Counted from the stretch's first letter, positions 1 through 6,054 are shown. The stretch is 7,208 nt of DNA from an uncultured Flavobacteriales bacterium (GCA_937897625.1 CALCNZ010000089.1:1-7208), one strand, 5' to 3'. Notes: generated by a model from the letters alone, not told the origin. Translations and numbers: made by a program.

Positions 1-673
1 TTCCGATCTTTTCCGCTAAGACCTGATTCACGTTGCATTTCAGCGTGTCTATTTTCCCAACCTGCACCACATTCATTTTCGTGCTGTCGGTGACAATTAC
101 AGGAACAGAGGCCGTGTTAATTACCGTTTCATTGAAGAACGAAGAAACCAAATCGTCAATGGTTTGCTTCAACTCTTTGTACATATGACTGTTGCTGTAA
201 TAAACCACAATGCCCGCATCTGGAAAGGATATTGGCTTGTACTCTTGCTCATACTGCAAACGCAATTCTTCTATGCGAATGGGATCTTTGATGTAGACCG
301 AATCTATGTTTCTTGAAAGCTGAAATTCATTCTTCGTGTTGCAAACCAACAAGGGTATGCTGGTGTTTTGCGCCAGAACATCCACCGCGAAAGACAGGTC
401 GCCTTGCGGATTCGAAATGGTGTTCATAGCTCTTCCCAATATTTCCGCTTTGCGTGTTTCTTCGGAACGCAAACTGTCGAACAACACTTGCGTAAGCTTC
501 ACCAATTCTTCTTTTTTGCGAATGGCACTGTGCCACAACTCGACCTTCGCTTTTTCTTCGTCGCGAATGCGACGCGCTATGCCGTTCGTGTACCACAACG
601 TAACACCCGCAATGGCCGCTGCCAAGAGCAACAAGATTACCTTCCACCGTTGTTTATTTTGCAGTACAGCCAT
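1..673 (-). CDS. Membrane sensor histidine kinase-like protein, N-terminal part (partial, runs off left edge)
   Basis: The frame is open from an ATG at 673 to the left edge, giving 224 codons with no stop. The protein starts MAVLQNKQRWK, followed by one hydrophobic segment at about residues 11-28 and then a charged helical stretch (about 33-75, ARRIRDEEKAKVELW). This resembles the N-terminus of Bacteroidota sensor histidine kinases, where the extracytoplasmic sensor follows the first membrane helix. The second helix and the HisKA and HATPase domains would lie beyond the window, so the kinase assignment rests on N-terminal resemblance only. Residues about 94-140 (SFAVDVLAQNTSIPLLVCNT onward) and about 178-223 (SFFNETVINTASVPVIVTD onward) look like two copies of the same sensor half. 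The gene starts 9 nt after the stop of the oligopeptidase gene and is probably the fourth gene of the leftward operon. The signal it senses is unknown. Confidence 0.7.
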   Translation of the reverse strand, partial: MAVLQNKQRWKVILLLLAAAIAGVTLWYTNGIARRIRDEEKAKVELWHSAIRKKEELVKLTQVLFDSLRSEETRKAEILGRAMNTISNPQGDLSFAVDVLAQNTSIPLLVCNTKNEFQLSRNIDSVYIKDPIRIEELRLQYEQEYKPISFPDAGIVVYYSNSHMYKELKQTIDDLVSSFFNETVINTASVPVIVTDSTKMNVVQVGKIDTLKCNVNQVLAEKIG

Positions 674-682
674 GACTTCGTG

Positions 683-2758
683 TTATGCTTTGTGAGCGAG
701 ATCCAATAAAAAGGCATATTCGAGCGCAACTTCCTTCAACGCTTCAAAACGTCCAGACTTCCCGCCGTGTCCGGCTTCCATAGTGCACTTGAAAAATAAT
801 TTATTCGAATCGGTCTTCGTATCGCGCAACTTCGCCACGTATTTCGCAGGCTCCCAGTATTGCACTTGACTATCCCAATAGCCTGTCGTAACGAGGGTAT
901 GCGGATAGTCCTTCGCTTCAATGTTATCAATCGGCGAATAGCTGAGCATGTAGTCGTAATATTCTTTGTCTTTCGGATTTCCCCACTCGTCGAATTCGAA
1001 AGTGGTAAGTGGAATACTCTCGTCCAACATCGTAGTCACCACGTCTACAAACGGCACTGCACTTATGATTCCGTTGAACAACGAAGGCGCCATGTTGGCC
1101 ACTGCACCCATAAGCAATCCGCCTGCGCTTCCGCCCATGGCGAACAAGCGATCGGATGAACTGTATTTTTCTTCCACCAAGAATTCACCGCAAGCTATAA
1201 AGTCGGTGAAGGTGTTTTTCTTCTTCAATAATTTTCCATCTTCGTACCAGTTGCGTCCCATGTCGCTTCCGCCGCGAATGTGCGCAATGGCGAATACGAA
1301 TCCTCTGTTTAACATAGACAAACGCGCGCTGCTGAATCCAGCGTCCATGCTGTGTCCGTAACTTCCGTAGGCATACAGCAAACACGGCGCACCTCCGTTG
1401 CGCTCGAATCCTTTCTTGTACACCAACGAAATCGGAACCTTTACGCCGTCTTTTGCCGTTGCGAAAATGCGCTCGCTGGTATAATCGCTCGCATTGAATT
1501 CACCCAACACGGGATGTTGTTTTTTCAATTCGCGTTCGCGTGTTTTCATGTTGTAATCGAACACGCTTCCTGGAGTTGTCATGGATGAATATCCGAAGCG
1601 CAGCGTCTCGGTATCGAACTCCGGATTCGCTCCAACGCCCGCGCTGTATGTCGGGTCTGGGAACTCGAGGTAGTGCTCTTCCGCCTTGTCCCAACGCGTT
1701 ACGCGAATGTGCGCCAAGCCATCGGTGCGTTCTTCCAACACCAAATATTCTTTGAACATTTCAACCGATTCCAACAGCGTGTTTTCACGATGTGGAATGA
1801 CTTCTTCCCAACTTTCTTTTTCGGTGGAATGAATGGGACACGACATGAGTCGGAAGTTCTTTGCTTCTAAATTCGTGAGGACATAAAACTTGTCTTCGTA
1901 ATGCGTGATGCTGTATTCCAAGTCGCGTTCGCGCTTTTGAAAGAGACGAAACTCTCCTTTCGGATTGTTAGATTCCAATACCCAGTATTCGTCTGAAACG
2001 GTCTGAGAACTTCCAATTATTAAATATTTTTTTGTTTTCGTTTTGAAAACGAAGCACGAAAATTCTTCGTCTTTTTCTTCGAACACCAATACATCTGCAG
2101 ACGGATCGGTTCCCAATTCGTGTCGCCACACTTGGCAATCGCGCAAGGTTTGTGCGTCTTTCTTCGTGTAAAAAAAATGAAGGTTATCCGATGCCCATGT
2201 TGCAGAACCGGAAGTGCCTTCAATGACTTCGCTGAACATTTCTCCTGTTTCAAGATCGCGAACATGAAGCGTGTAGACCCTTCTGCTTATTTCATCGATT
2301 CCGTAAATCATGAAACGATTATTTTCTGAAATGCTTAATCCGCCGAGTGCCCAGTAGTCTTTGCCCTTCGCCATTTCTGGACCGTTGATGAGAATTTCTT
2401 CTTCACCTGTTTCCATGCTTTCCTTCTTGCGACAATTGAAAGCGTAGTCTTGTCCAATTTCAAATCGCGTGTAATACCAATATCCGTTTTGCTTCACAGG
2501 AACCGATGAATCGTCTTCTTTGATTCGTCCCTTCATTTCTTCGAACAACTGCTTCTGCAATTCTTCGGTGTGCTTCATTCCCTCGTTCACGTAGTCGTTC
2601 TCTTCCTTCAAGTAGGCCAATACATCTGCTGTTTGCTCGTCTGGCGTTGCAGCGTTTTTCTGCTCGTCTGACAAGCGCATCCAATAATAATTGTCTATTC
2701 GGGTATGTCCGTGTTCTACCAATTCCTTCGCTATTTTCTTTGCACGTGGAGCATTCAT
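683..2758 (-). CDS. ptrB: Oligopeptidase B (S9 family serine peptidase)
   Basis: This 691-residue protein is close to the usual length of oligopeptidase B, a cytoplasmic serine peptidase that cuts short peptides after Arg or Lys. The N-terminal portion carries HGHTRIDNYYWMR (about 17-28), typical of the family, followed by a beta-propeller region to about residue 410 and a C-terminal alpha/beta hydrolase domain. The catalytic triad is visible as Ser544 in GGSAGG, Asp629 in TGYWDSQVQYWEP and His664 in EAGHGGKSGR. Spacing between the triad residues (85 and 120) equals that recalled for enterobacterial OpdB (S532, D617, H652). The two acidic S1-pocket residues (Glu576 and Glu578 there) correspond to Glu588 and Asp590. 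No signal peptide is seen. The ATG lies 1 nt after the ispD stop codon with no clear ribosome binding site, so translation is probably coupled. Confidence 0.95.
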   Translation of the reverse strand: MNAPRAKKIAKELVEHGHTRIDNYYWMRLSDEQKNAATPDEQTADVLAYLKEENDYVNEGMKHTEELQKQLFEEMKGRIKEDDSSVPVKQNGYWYYTRFEIGQDYAFNCRKKESMETGEEEILINGPEMAKGKDYWALGGLSISENNRFMIYGIDEISRRVYTLHVRDLETGEMFSEVIEGTSGSATWASDNLHFFYTKKDAQTLRDCQVWRHELGTDPSADVLVFEEKDEEFSCFVFKTKTKKYLIIGSSQTVSDEYWVLESNNPKGEFRLFQKRERDLEYSITHYEDKFYVLTNLEAKNFRLMSCPIHSTEKESWEEVIPHRENTLLESVEMFKEYLVLEERTDGLAHIRVTRWDKAEEHYLEFPDPTYSAGVGANPEFDTETLRFGYSSMTTPGSVFDYNMKTRERELKKQHPVLGEFNASDYTSERIFATAKDGVKVPISLVYKKGFERNGGAPCLLYAYGSYGHSMDAGFSSARLSMLNRGFVFAIAHIRGGSDMGRNWYEDGKLLKKKNTFTDFIACGEFLVEEKYSSSDRLFAMGGSAGGLLMGAVANMAPSLFNGIISAVPFVDVVTTMLDESIPLTTFEFDEWGNPKDKEYYDYMLSYSPIDNIEAKDYPHTLVTTGYWDSQVQYWEPAKYVAKLRDTKTDSNKLFFKCTMEAGHGGKSGRFEALKEVALEYAFLLDLAHKA

Positions 2759-2759
2759 T

Positions 2760-3443
2760 TTATTTTGTATTTGCAGTTAATGCCTCACCAACAATGAGAT
2801 CGATGGGCGATGTGATTTTAATATTTTCTAGATTTCCTTCCACCAAAAAAACCGAATGACCGTTCGCTTCCACTACAGAAGCGTCGTCGGTGAACAATGG
2901 GCTGAAAGGCTGATTGTAGGCTTCTTTCAAGACAGTTGCATGAAAACACTGTGGGGTTTGAATACGTTTGAACAACGAACGATCGACGCTTTTATTCTCT
3001 GCACCGTGCACTTCACGAATGGAATCGTTGATAGGTATGGCGGGAACTACAGCGTTGTTTTCATTCAACGCATCAAAACATCTTTGAAGTGTTTCGTGCG
3101 AAACAAGAGGACGAACAGCGTCGTGCACTGCCACGGAATTCACGCTTTCAGAAAGTACATTCAATCCGTTTTTCACACTGTGGAAACGTTCTTCTCCGCC
3201 TGCAACTACGGCATGTGCAGGAACATGTTCGAACTGAAGACACAAGTCTTTCCAGAATGAAATATAGTTTTGATGCATAACCACCACCATTTCAAAAAAG
3301 GGATTGAACGCGTGAAATTTTCGAAGCGTGTGAATAAGAATAGGCGTGTTGTTCAGCGTAAGAAATTGTTTTGGCAAGGCGCTTCCCATGCGGGTTCCAG
3401 TGCCTCCGGCAACAAAGATGACAGCTTGTTTCGCTTCGTTCAT
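2760..3443 (-). CDS. ispD: 2-C-methyl-D-erythritol 4-phosphate cytidylyltransferase
   Basis: IspD joins MEP to CTP to form CDP-methylerythritol, the third step of the non-mevalonate isoprenoid pathway in the cytoplasm. The 227-residue length is normal. The CTP-binding loop AGGTGTRMG (12-20) with Arg18, and PKQ (24-26) with Lys25, are present, as are GGEERFHSVKNGL (82-94), HDAVRP (107-112), Arg155 near RIQTPQCF (160-167), FTDDASVVEANG (184-195) and Lys209 in ENIKIT. These match the key residues recalled for E. coli IspD (R20, K27, D106, R157, K213). The related ribitol-5-phosphate enzyme TarI is less likely because FHSVKNGL and TDDASVVEA are IspD-type. The gene begins 10 nt after the neuB stop and ends 1 nt before ptrB, inside the leftward operon. 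No other MEP gene is visible. Confidence 0.93.
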   Translation of the reverse strand: MNEAKQAVIFVAGGTGTRMGSALPKQFLTLNNTPILIHTLRKFHAFNPFFEMVVVMHQNYISFWKDLCLQFEHVPAHAVVAGGEERFHSVKNGLNVLSESVNSVAVHDAVRPLVSHETLQRCFDALNENNAVVPAIPINDSIREVHGAENKSVDRSLFKRIQTPQCFHATVLKEAYNQPFSPLFTDDASVVEANGHSVFLVEGNLENIKITSPIDLIVGEALTANTK

Positions 3444-3453
3444 TACGCAGAAA

Positions 3454-4491
3454 TTAGTCTTCGAGATGCATTGGATAAATAACCTCGTTTGCTGGAATGG
3501 TGCTGTTCACGCGCTTTCCAACTACCAAATTTCGTTGTGCCCATTTGAATCCGTCACCTGGAGAGAGCATGCACAAGTCCGATTCTTCAATAATTTTTCC
3601 CGCTGGAATTTCACCAACGGCAGCAATGCTTCTTTCCAACTTTAATCGAGCGGAAGCAACAGAATCTTCGATCTTCATTTCCACTTCACCCATAGACAAT
3701 TCGAGTTCACGAATGTCGCGCACCATGCGTCGAATGCCTTCAGGACCGAGGGATCCGCGCTGGTCAGTTCCTTTCAAATTTCGATCAGTGGTGATGTGCT
3801 TTTCAATGATCGTCGCCCCCATAGCAACAGCGGCAACTGGAGTGAAAATACCGAGTGTATGATCGCTGAAACCGATGCTGTACTGCGGATAATTGTTTTG
3901 TAAAAAACGAATGGTATTGAGGTTCACATTCTTCGGCTGCGTAGGGTATTCCGAAGTGCAATGAAGTATGCCAATGTTCGAATGACAACGTGAAATAGTG
4001 TCTAACGCGTAATCGAGTTCTTCCTTCCCAGCCATACCCGTGGAGAGAATAATGGGAATCTTCGTTTCCGCCAAAGCCTCTAGCAGCGGGAGATTCGTGA
4101 GGTCGCGACTGGCAACCTTCAAGTAATCGGGCGTGAATCGTTTCAACAAAGAAAGGCATCCACGTGCGCAAAGTGTTTCAACAAAATCCAGACCTTTCGA
4201 TTTTGAATAATGAAACAGTTCTTCGTGTTGCTCGTCGTTCAATTCCAAAAAAGCGCGGTGTTCTCCGTATGTCGACCCGAACGAATGCGGACTGTTGTAG
4301 GGCGCATTCATTTGCGACTGGCTGAGTTCTTCGTTCAGGTCGCGCTTGGTGAGCTTTACAGCATTCATGGGTTTCAGCGACAGCTGAAAATAATCTTCCA
4401 CCACAGGCAATGCCGCGAGGTCAATGATTTGCTTGGCAAGGTCTACCGAGCCGTTGTGGTTTTGTCCTATTTCTCCGATTATGTAGGTCAC
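3454..4491 (-). CDS. neuB: NeuB-family sialic acid (nonulosonate) synthase
   Basis: NeuB enzymes condense phosphoenolpyruvate with an N-acetylhexosamine-type sugar to make nine-carbon sialic-like acids for surface glycans. From the GTG at 4491 the protein is 345 residues. It opens TYIIGEIGQNHNG (Glu7), and the TIM barrel carries the metal-binding His211 in SDHT and His232 in EKHIT. A C-terminal SAF (antifreeze-like) domain covers about 284-341. The stretch SFGSTYGEHRAFLE marks a NeuB subgroup; the SAF motif is SPGDGFKW where the neuraminate enzyme of Neisseria has RPGNG, so the sugar substrate is probably not standard ManNAc. The start was chosen because the family normally begins just before this TYIIGEIG motif. 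The same frame continues upstream to a GTG at 4524, but that would translate the promoter box and a repeat hairpin. It is the first gene of the leftward operon. Confidence 0.88.
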   Translation of the reverse strand: MTYIIGEIGQNHNGSVDLAKQIIDLAALPVVEDYFQLSLKPMNAVKLTKRDLNEELSQSQMNAPYNSPHSFGSTYGEHRAFLELNDEQHEELFHYSKSKGLDFVETLCARGCLSLLKRFTPDYLKVASRDLTNLPLLEALAETKIPIILSTGMAGKEELDYALDTISRCHSNIGILHCTSEYPTQPKNVNLNTIRFLQNNYPQYSIGFSDHTLGIFTPVAAVAMGATIIEKHITTDRNLKGTDQRGSLGPEGIRRMVRDIRELELSMGEVEMKIEDSVASARLKLERSIAAVGEIPAGKIIEESDLCMLSPGDGFKWAQRNLVVGKRVNSTIPANEVIYPMHLED

Positions 4492-4495
4492 ATTA

Positions 4496-4503
4496 CAAAT
4501 ATA
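4496..4503 (-). promoter_or_regulatory. Bacteroidota-type -7 box of the neuB operon
   Basis: On the minus strand this reads TATATTTG, an exact match to the TAnnTTTG box used by the Bacteroidota primary sigma factor. It ends 4 nt before the GTG start at 4491, so transcription should begin at or next to the start codon. No convincing -33 TTG motif is seen; the positions where it should lie are occupied by the hairpin array, whose first unit abuts the box directly. Confidence 0.6.
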
Positions 4504-4613
4504 CACACTTCGTGTGATGACCACCTAGTGGATGACGGCGGAGCCGATGACCGCGGAGCGGATGACACAACATGTTGTGATGACCTTCTTCGAAGGATGA
4601 CCCTGCGGGATGA
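4504..4613 (+). repeat. Hairpin array A: seven perfect mini-hairpins separated by ATGA
   Basis: Seven palindromes follow each other with ATGA between them. Stem, loop and stem are CACAC-TTC-GTGTG (4504-4516), CCAC-CTA-GTGG (4521-4531), CGGC-GGA-GCCG (4536-4546), CCGC-GGA-GCGG (4551-4561), CACAAC-AT-GTTGTG (4566-4579), CCTTC-TTC-GAAGG (4584-4596) and CCC-TGC-GGG (4601-4609). Between units 2 and 3 the shared C of GATGAC serves as the first stem base. All stems are perfect although their sequences differ. After 4613 a decayed unit may follow (about 4614-4627, ending CGATGG). The array fills most of the space between the divergent neuB and DUF2480 promoters, and all units run in one orientation, toward DUF2480. 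No family name is recognised. Confidence 0.9.
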
Positions 4614-4648
4614 CGCTACACGATGGTGGAGTATATCGAGAGTTGGAT

Positions 4649-4656
4649 TACTTTTG
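4649..4656 (+). promoter_or_regulatory. Bacteroidota-type -7 box of the DUF2480 gene
   Basis: TACTTTTG is an exact TAnnTTTG match ending 4 nt before the ATG at 4661, the same spacing as at neuB. Transcription would start at about the first base of the start codon, giving a leaderless mRNA. No clear -33 TTG is found 17-23 nt upstream. Confidence 0.6.
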
Positions 4657-4660
4657 AACC

Positions 4661-5155
4661 ATGATTGAAAACAAGGTTGCAAATAGTAAACTTATTACGC
4701 TTGACATTGCTGAAGAAGTGGCGGCGTTTGAAGCTGCAGCGTTAGATATTGCACCTCAATTGTGGCAGGGAATTGCGTTGAAGGAAAAGGATTTTAGAGA
4801 ATTTGTTTCATCGCTGAATACTTCAGCGTATACCAATAAAATTGTTGCCATTCATTGTTCGGTAGATGCTATTGTTCCAGTTTGGGCATACATGTTATTG
4901 GCTTTGAAACTATCTGAGGTGCATGCGAAATGTCATTTTTCATCACCGAGTACTTTAGACACTTTAAGGGCGCTGGCATTTATTCAACAATTGGATCTTT
5001 CGAAATTTCAAGATAAAAATGTAGTCATCAAAGGCTGCACTTCACTTCGACTCACAGAAGAGGTTTACATTCAACTTTCTCAAAAACTTCAGCCTGTCGC
5101 CAACCGCATTATGTATGGCGAGCCGTGTTCTACTGTGCCACTTTTTAAGCGTTGA
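4661..5155 (+). CDS. DUF2480 family protein
   Basis: This 164-residue soluble protein matches the DUF2480 family, which is largely restricted to Bacteroidota and has no established function. Family landmarks are IENKVANSKLITLDI at the N-terminus, LKEKDFREF (40-48), HCSVDAIVPVWAYMLLA (65-81), VVIKGC (121-126) and the C-terminal RIMYGEPCSTVPLFKR (149-164). The conserved Cys66, Asp69, Cys126 and Cys156 could bind a metal or serve a redox role, which is inference. I recall the family being found near SUF iron-sulfur assembly genes in flavobacteria, but no such genes occur here. No signal peptide or membrane segment is seen. Hairpin arrays flank the gene on both sides. Its stop codon TGA sits in the first ATGA-like spacer of the downstream array, so the array begins at the last codon. 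A convergent sod gene lies beyond. Confidence 0.85.
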   Translation: MIENKVANSKLITLDIAEEVAAFEAAALDIAPQLWQGIALKEKDFREFVSSLNTSAYTNKIVAIHCSVDAIVPVWAYMLLALKLSEVHAKCHFSSPSTLDTLRALAFIQQLDLSKFQDKNVVIKGCTSLRLTEEVYIQLSQKLQPVANRIMYGEPCSTVPLFKR

Positions 5156-5248
5156 CCGCAAAGCGGGTGACCAGCGGAGCTGGATGACACTCTTCGAGTG
5201 ATGACGATTTACAATCGATGACGAACAAGTTCGATGACCGCTTCGCGG
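5156..5248 (+). repeat. Hairpin array B, left half: six perfect mini-hairpins in ATGA orientation
   Basis: Six palindromes follow the DUF2480 stop codon: CCGC-AAA-GCGG (5156-5166), CCAGC-GGA-GCTGG (5171-5183), CACTC-TTC-GAGTG (5188-5200), CGATT-TAC-AATCG (5205-5217), CGAAC-AA-GTTCG (5222-5233) and CCGC-TTC-GCGG (5238-5248). The spacers are GTGA once and ATGA four times. Every stem is perfect. The orientation is the same as in array A and in sense with DUF2480 transcription, so read-through RNA would carry these as a chain of hairpins in its 3' region. Confidence 0.9.
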
Positions 5249-5256
5249 ATGGTTTT
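5249..5256. other. Orientation switch point of array B
   Basis: The bases ATGGTTTT lie between the last ATGA-oriented hairpin and the first TCAT-oriented one. This is the only place in the array where the 4-nt spacer rule fails. The T4 run after a GC-rich hairpin (5238-5248) could act as a weak terminator for DUF2480, but it is short and 4 nt from the stem. Confidence 0.6.
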
Positions 5257-5389
5257 CACGAAGTGTCATCGCGAAGCGTCATCCGGAACGGTCATCACAA
5301 CGTGTTGTGTCATCCACAAGGTGGTCATCACATGAAATGTGTCATCCTTCGAAGAAGGTCATCACAACGTGTTGTGTCATCGCGAAGCG
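5257..5389 (-). repeat. Hairpin array B, right half: nine perfect mini-hairpins in TCAT orientation
   Basis: Read on the + strand the nine units are CAC-GAA-GTG (5257-5265), CGC-GAA-GCG (5270-5278), CCG-GAA-CGG (5283-5291), CACAAC-GT-GTTGTG (5296-5309), CCAC-AAG-GTGG (5314-5324), CACAT-GAA-ATGTG (5329-5341), CCTTC-GAA-GAAGG (5346-5358), CACAAC-GT-GTTGTG (5363-5376) and CGC-GAA-GCG (5381-5389), with TCAT spacers throughout. On the minus strand they read in ATGA orientation, in sense with sod. The last unit lies inside the final codons of sod, and the spacer at 5377-5380 contains its stop codon. Confidence 0.9.
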
Positions 5390-6054
5390 TAACGCTCATT
5401 CACAAAATTCCAATTCACAACAGAAAAAATAGCCGCTAAATAATCAGCGCGTTTGTTCTGGTATTTCAAGTAATACGCGTGTTCCCAGACGTCGATGCCT
5501 AAAATAGGAGTTCCCGGTTTTTCAACAACCTTTACCATTAACGGATTGTCTTGATTAGGAGTTGAAGTTACGAAAAGCACGCCCTTAGCGTCTTTGCATA
5601 ACCATACCCATCCGCTGCCGAAGCGCGCTTTGCCTTCGTCGGTCATGATCTTCTTTAAATTATCCATGCTTCCGAAATCGCGTTGAATAGCGGCTGCCAA
5701 TTCTTTACTCGGCTCACCAGCTGCGCTTGGTGCTGCCAAACAATTCCAGAAAAAGGTGTGATTGAAATGTCCACCACCATTGTTTCGAACGGCCAAGTCT
5801 TTCGGATCAAGCGCCGCGCACAATTGTTCCATAGAAAGCTTTGCATATTTCTGATTCGCTTCCAACTTCAAGGCTGCATTCAAATTAGTGACATATGCTA
5901 AATGATGCTTATCGTGATGAATATGCATGGTTTCCGCGTCTATGGCGGGTTCTAGCGCTTCATAGGAATAAGGCAATTCCGGAACGGTCCAGTCTTGAGC
6001 AAAACCCGCTGTTCCACAAAAAAGAAAACCTAAAGCAAGCAACAAATTTTTCAT
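5377..6054 (-). CDS. sodA: Exported Mn-type superoxide dismutase
   Basis: The enzyme converts superoxide to oxygen and hydrogen peroxide. From the ATG at 6054 the protein has 225 residues. It starts with a signal peptide, MKNLLLALGFLFCGTAGFA, with likely cleavage before Gln20, so it acts outside the cytoplasm. Metal ligands are His46, His99 (in NHTFFW), Asp188 and His192 (DVWEHAYY); Tyr54 is the gateway tyrosine. Gly95 in GGGHFNH and Gln168 in NQDNPL are the Mn-type pattern, though cambialistic use of Fe cannot be excluded. A longer reading from 6078 adds eight residues before the signal peptide and is less likely. The last residues (ASR) and the TGA stop are made of array B sequence, so insertion of the repeat has probably replaced the original C-terminus. 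It is convergent with DUF2480 and divergent from the AsmA-like gene. Confidence 0.93.
   Translation of the reverse strand: MKNLLLALGFLFCGTAGFAQDWTVPELPYSYEALEPAIDAETMHIHHDKHHLAYVTNLNAALKLEANQKYAKLSMEQLCAALDPKDLAVRNNGGGHFNHTFFWNCLAAPSAAGEPSKELAAAIQRDFGSMDNLKKIMTDEGKARFGSGWVWLCKDAKGVLFVTSTPNQDNPLMVKVVEKPGTPILGIDVWEHAYYLKYQNKRADYLAAIFSVVNWNFVNERYASR

Noticed and set aside
327..709. Open frames overlapping the 5' part of the kinase gene, such as 336-695 (+)
   Set aside because: They are shadows of the minus-strand gene, with no recognisable family and low-complexity Ser/Arg-rich translations.
2760..3443. Reading the cytidylyltransferase as NeuA or TarI because of the neighbouring neuB
   Set aside because: The motifs FHSVKNGL, HDAVRP, TPQCF and FTDDASVVEA, and the key residue positions, fit IspD better.
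4492..4524. Longer NeuB starting at GTG 4524
   Set aside because: It would translate the -7 box and the first repeat hairpin and add 11 residues before the point where the family normally starts.
5238..5256. Classical intrinsic terminator in the middle of array B
   Set aside because: The T run is only four bases and is separated from the stem by ATGG; the other hairpins have no T run. Noted as possible but not called.
4504..5389. CRISPR-like reading: constant GATGAC with variable segments between
   Set aside because: The constant part is only 4-6 nt, the variable segments are 9-14 nt and all self-complementary, and no cas genes are near. This is not a CRISPR array.
5218..5439. Open frames across the hairpin arrays (for example 5218-5439 + and 4210-4668 +)
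   Set aside because: Unit lengths of 13-18 nt do not keep a reading frame, the frames overlap real genes, and the translations look like no known family.
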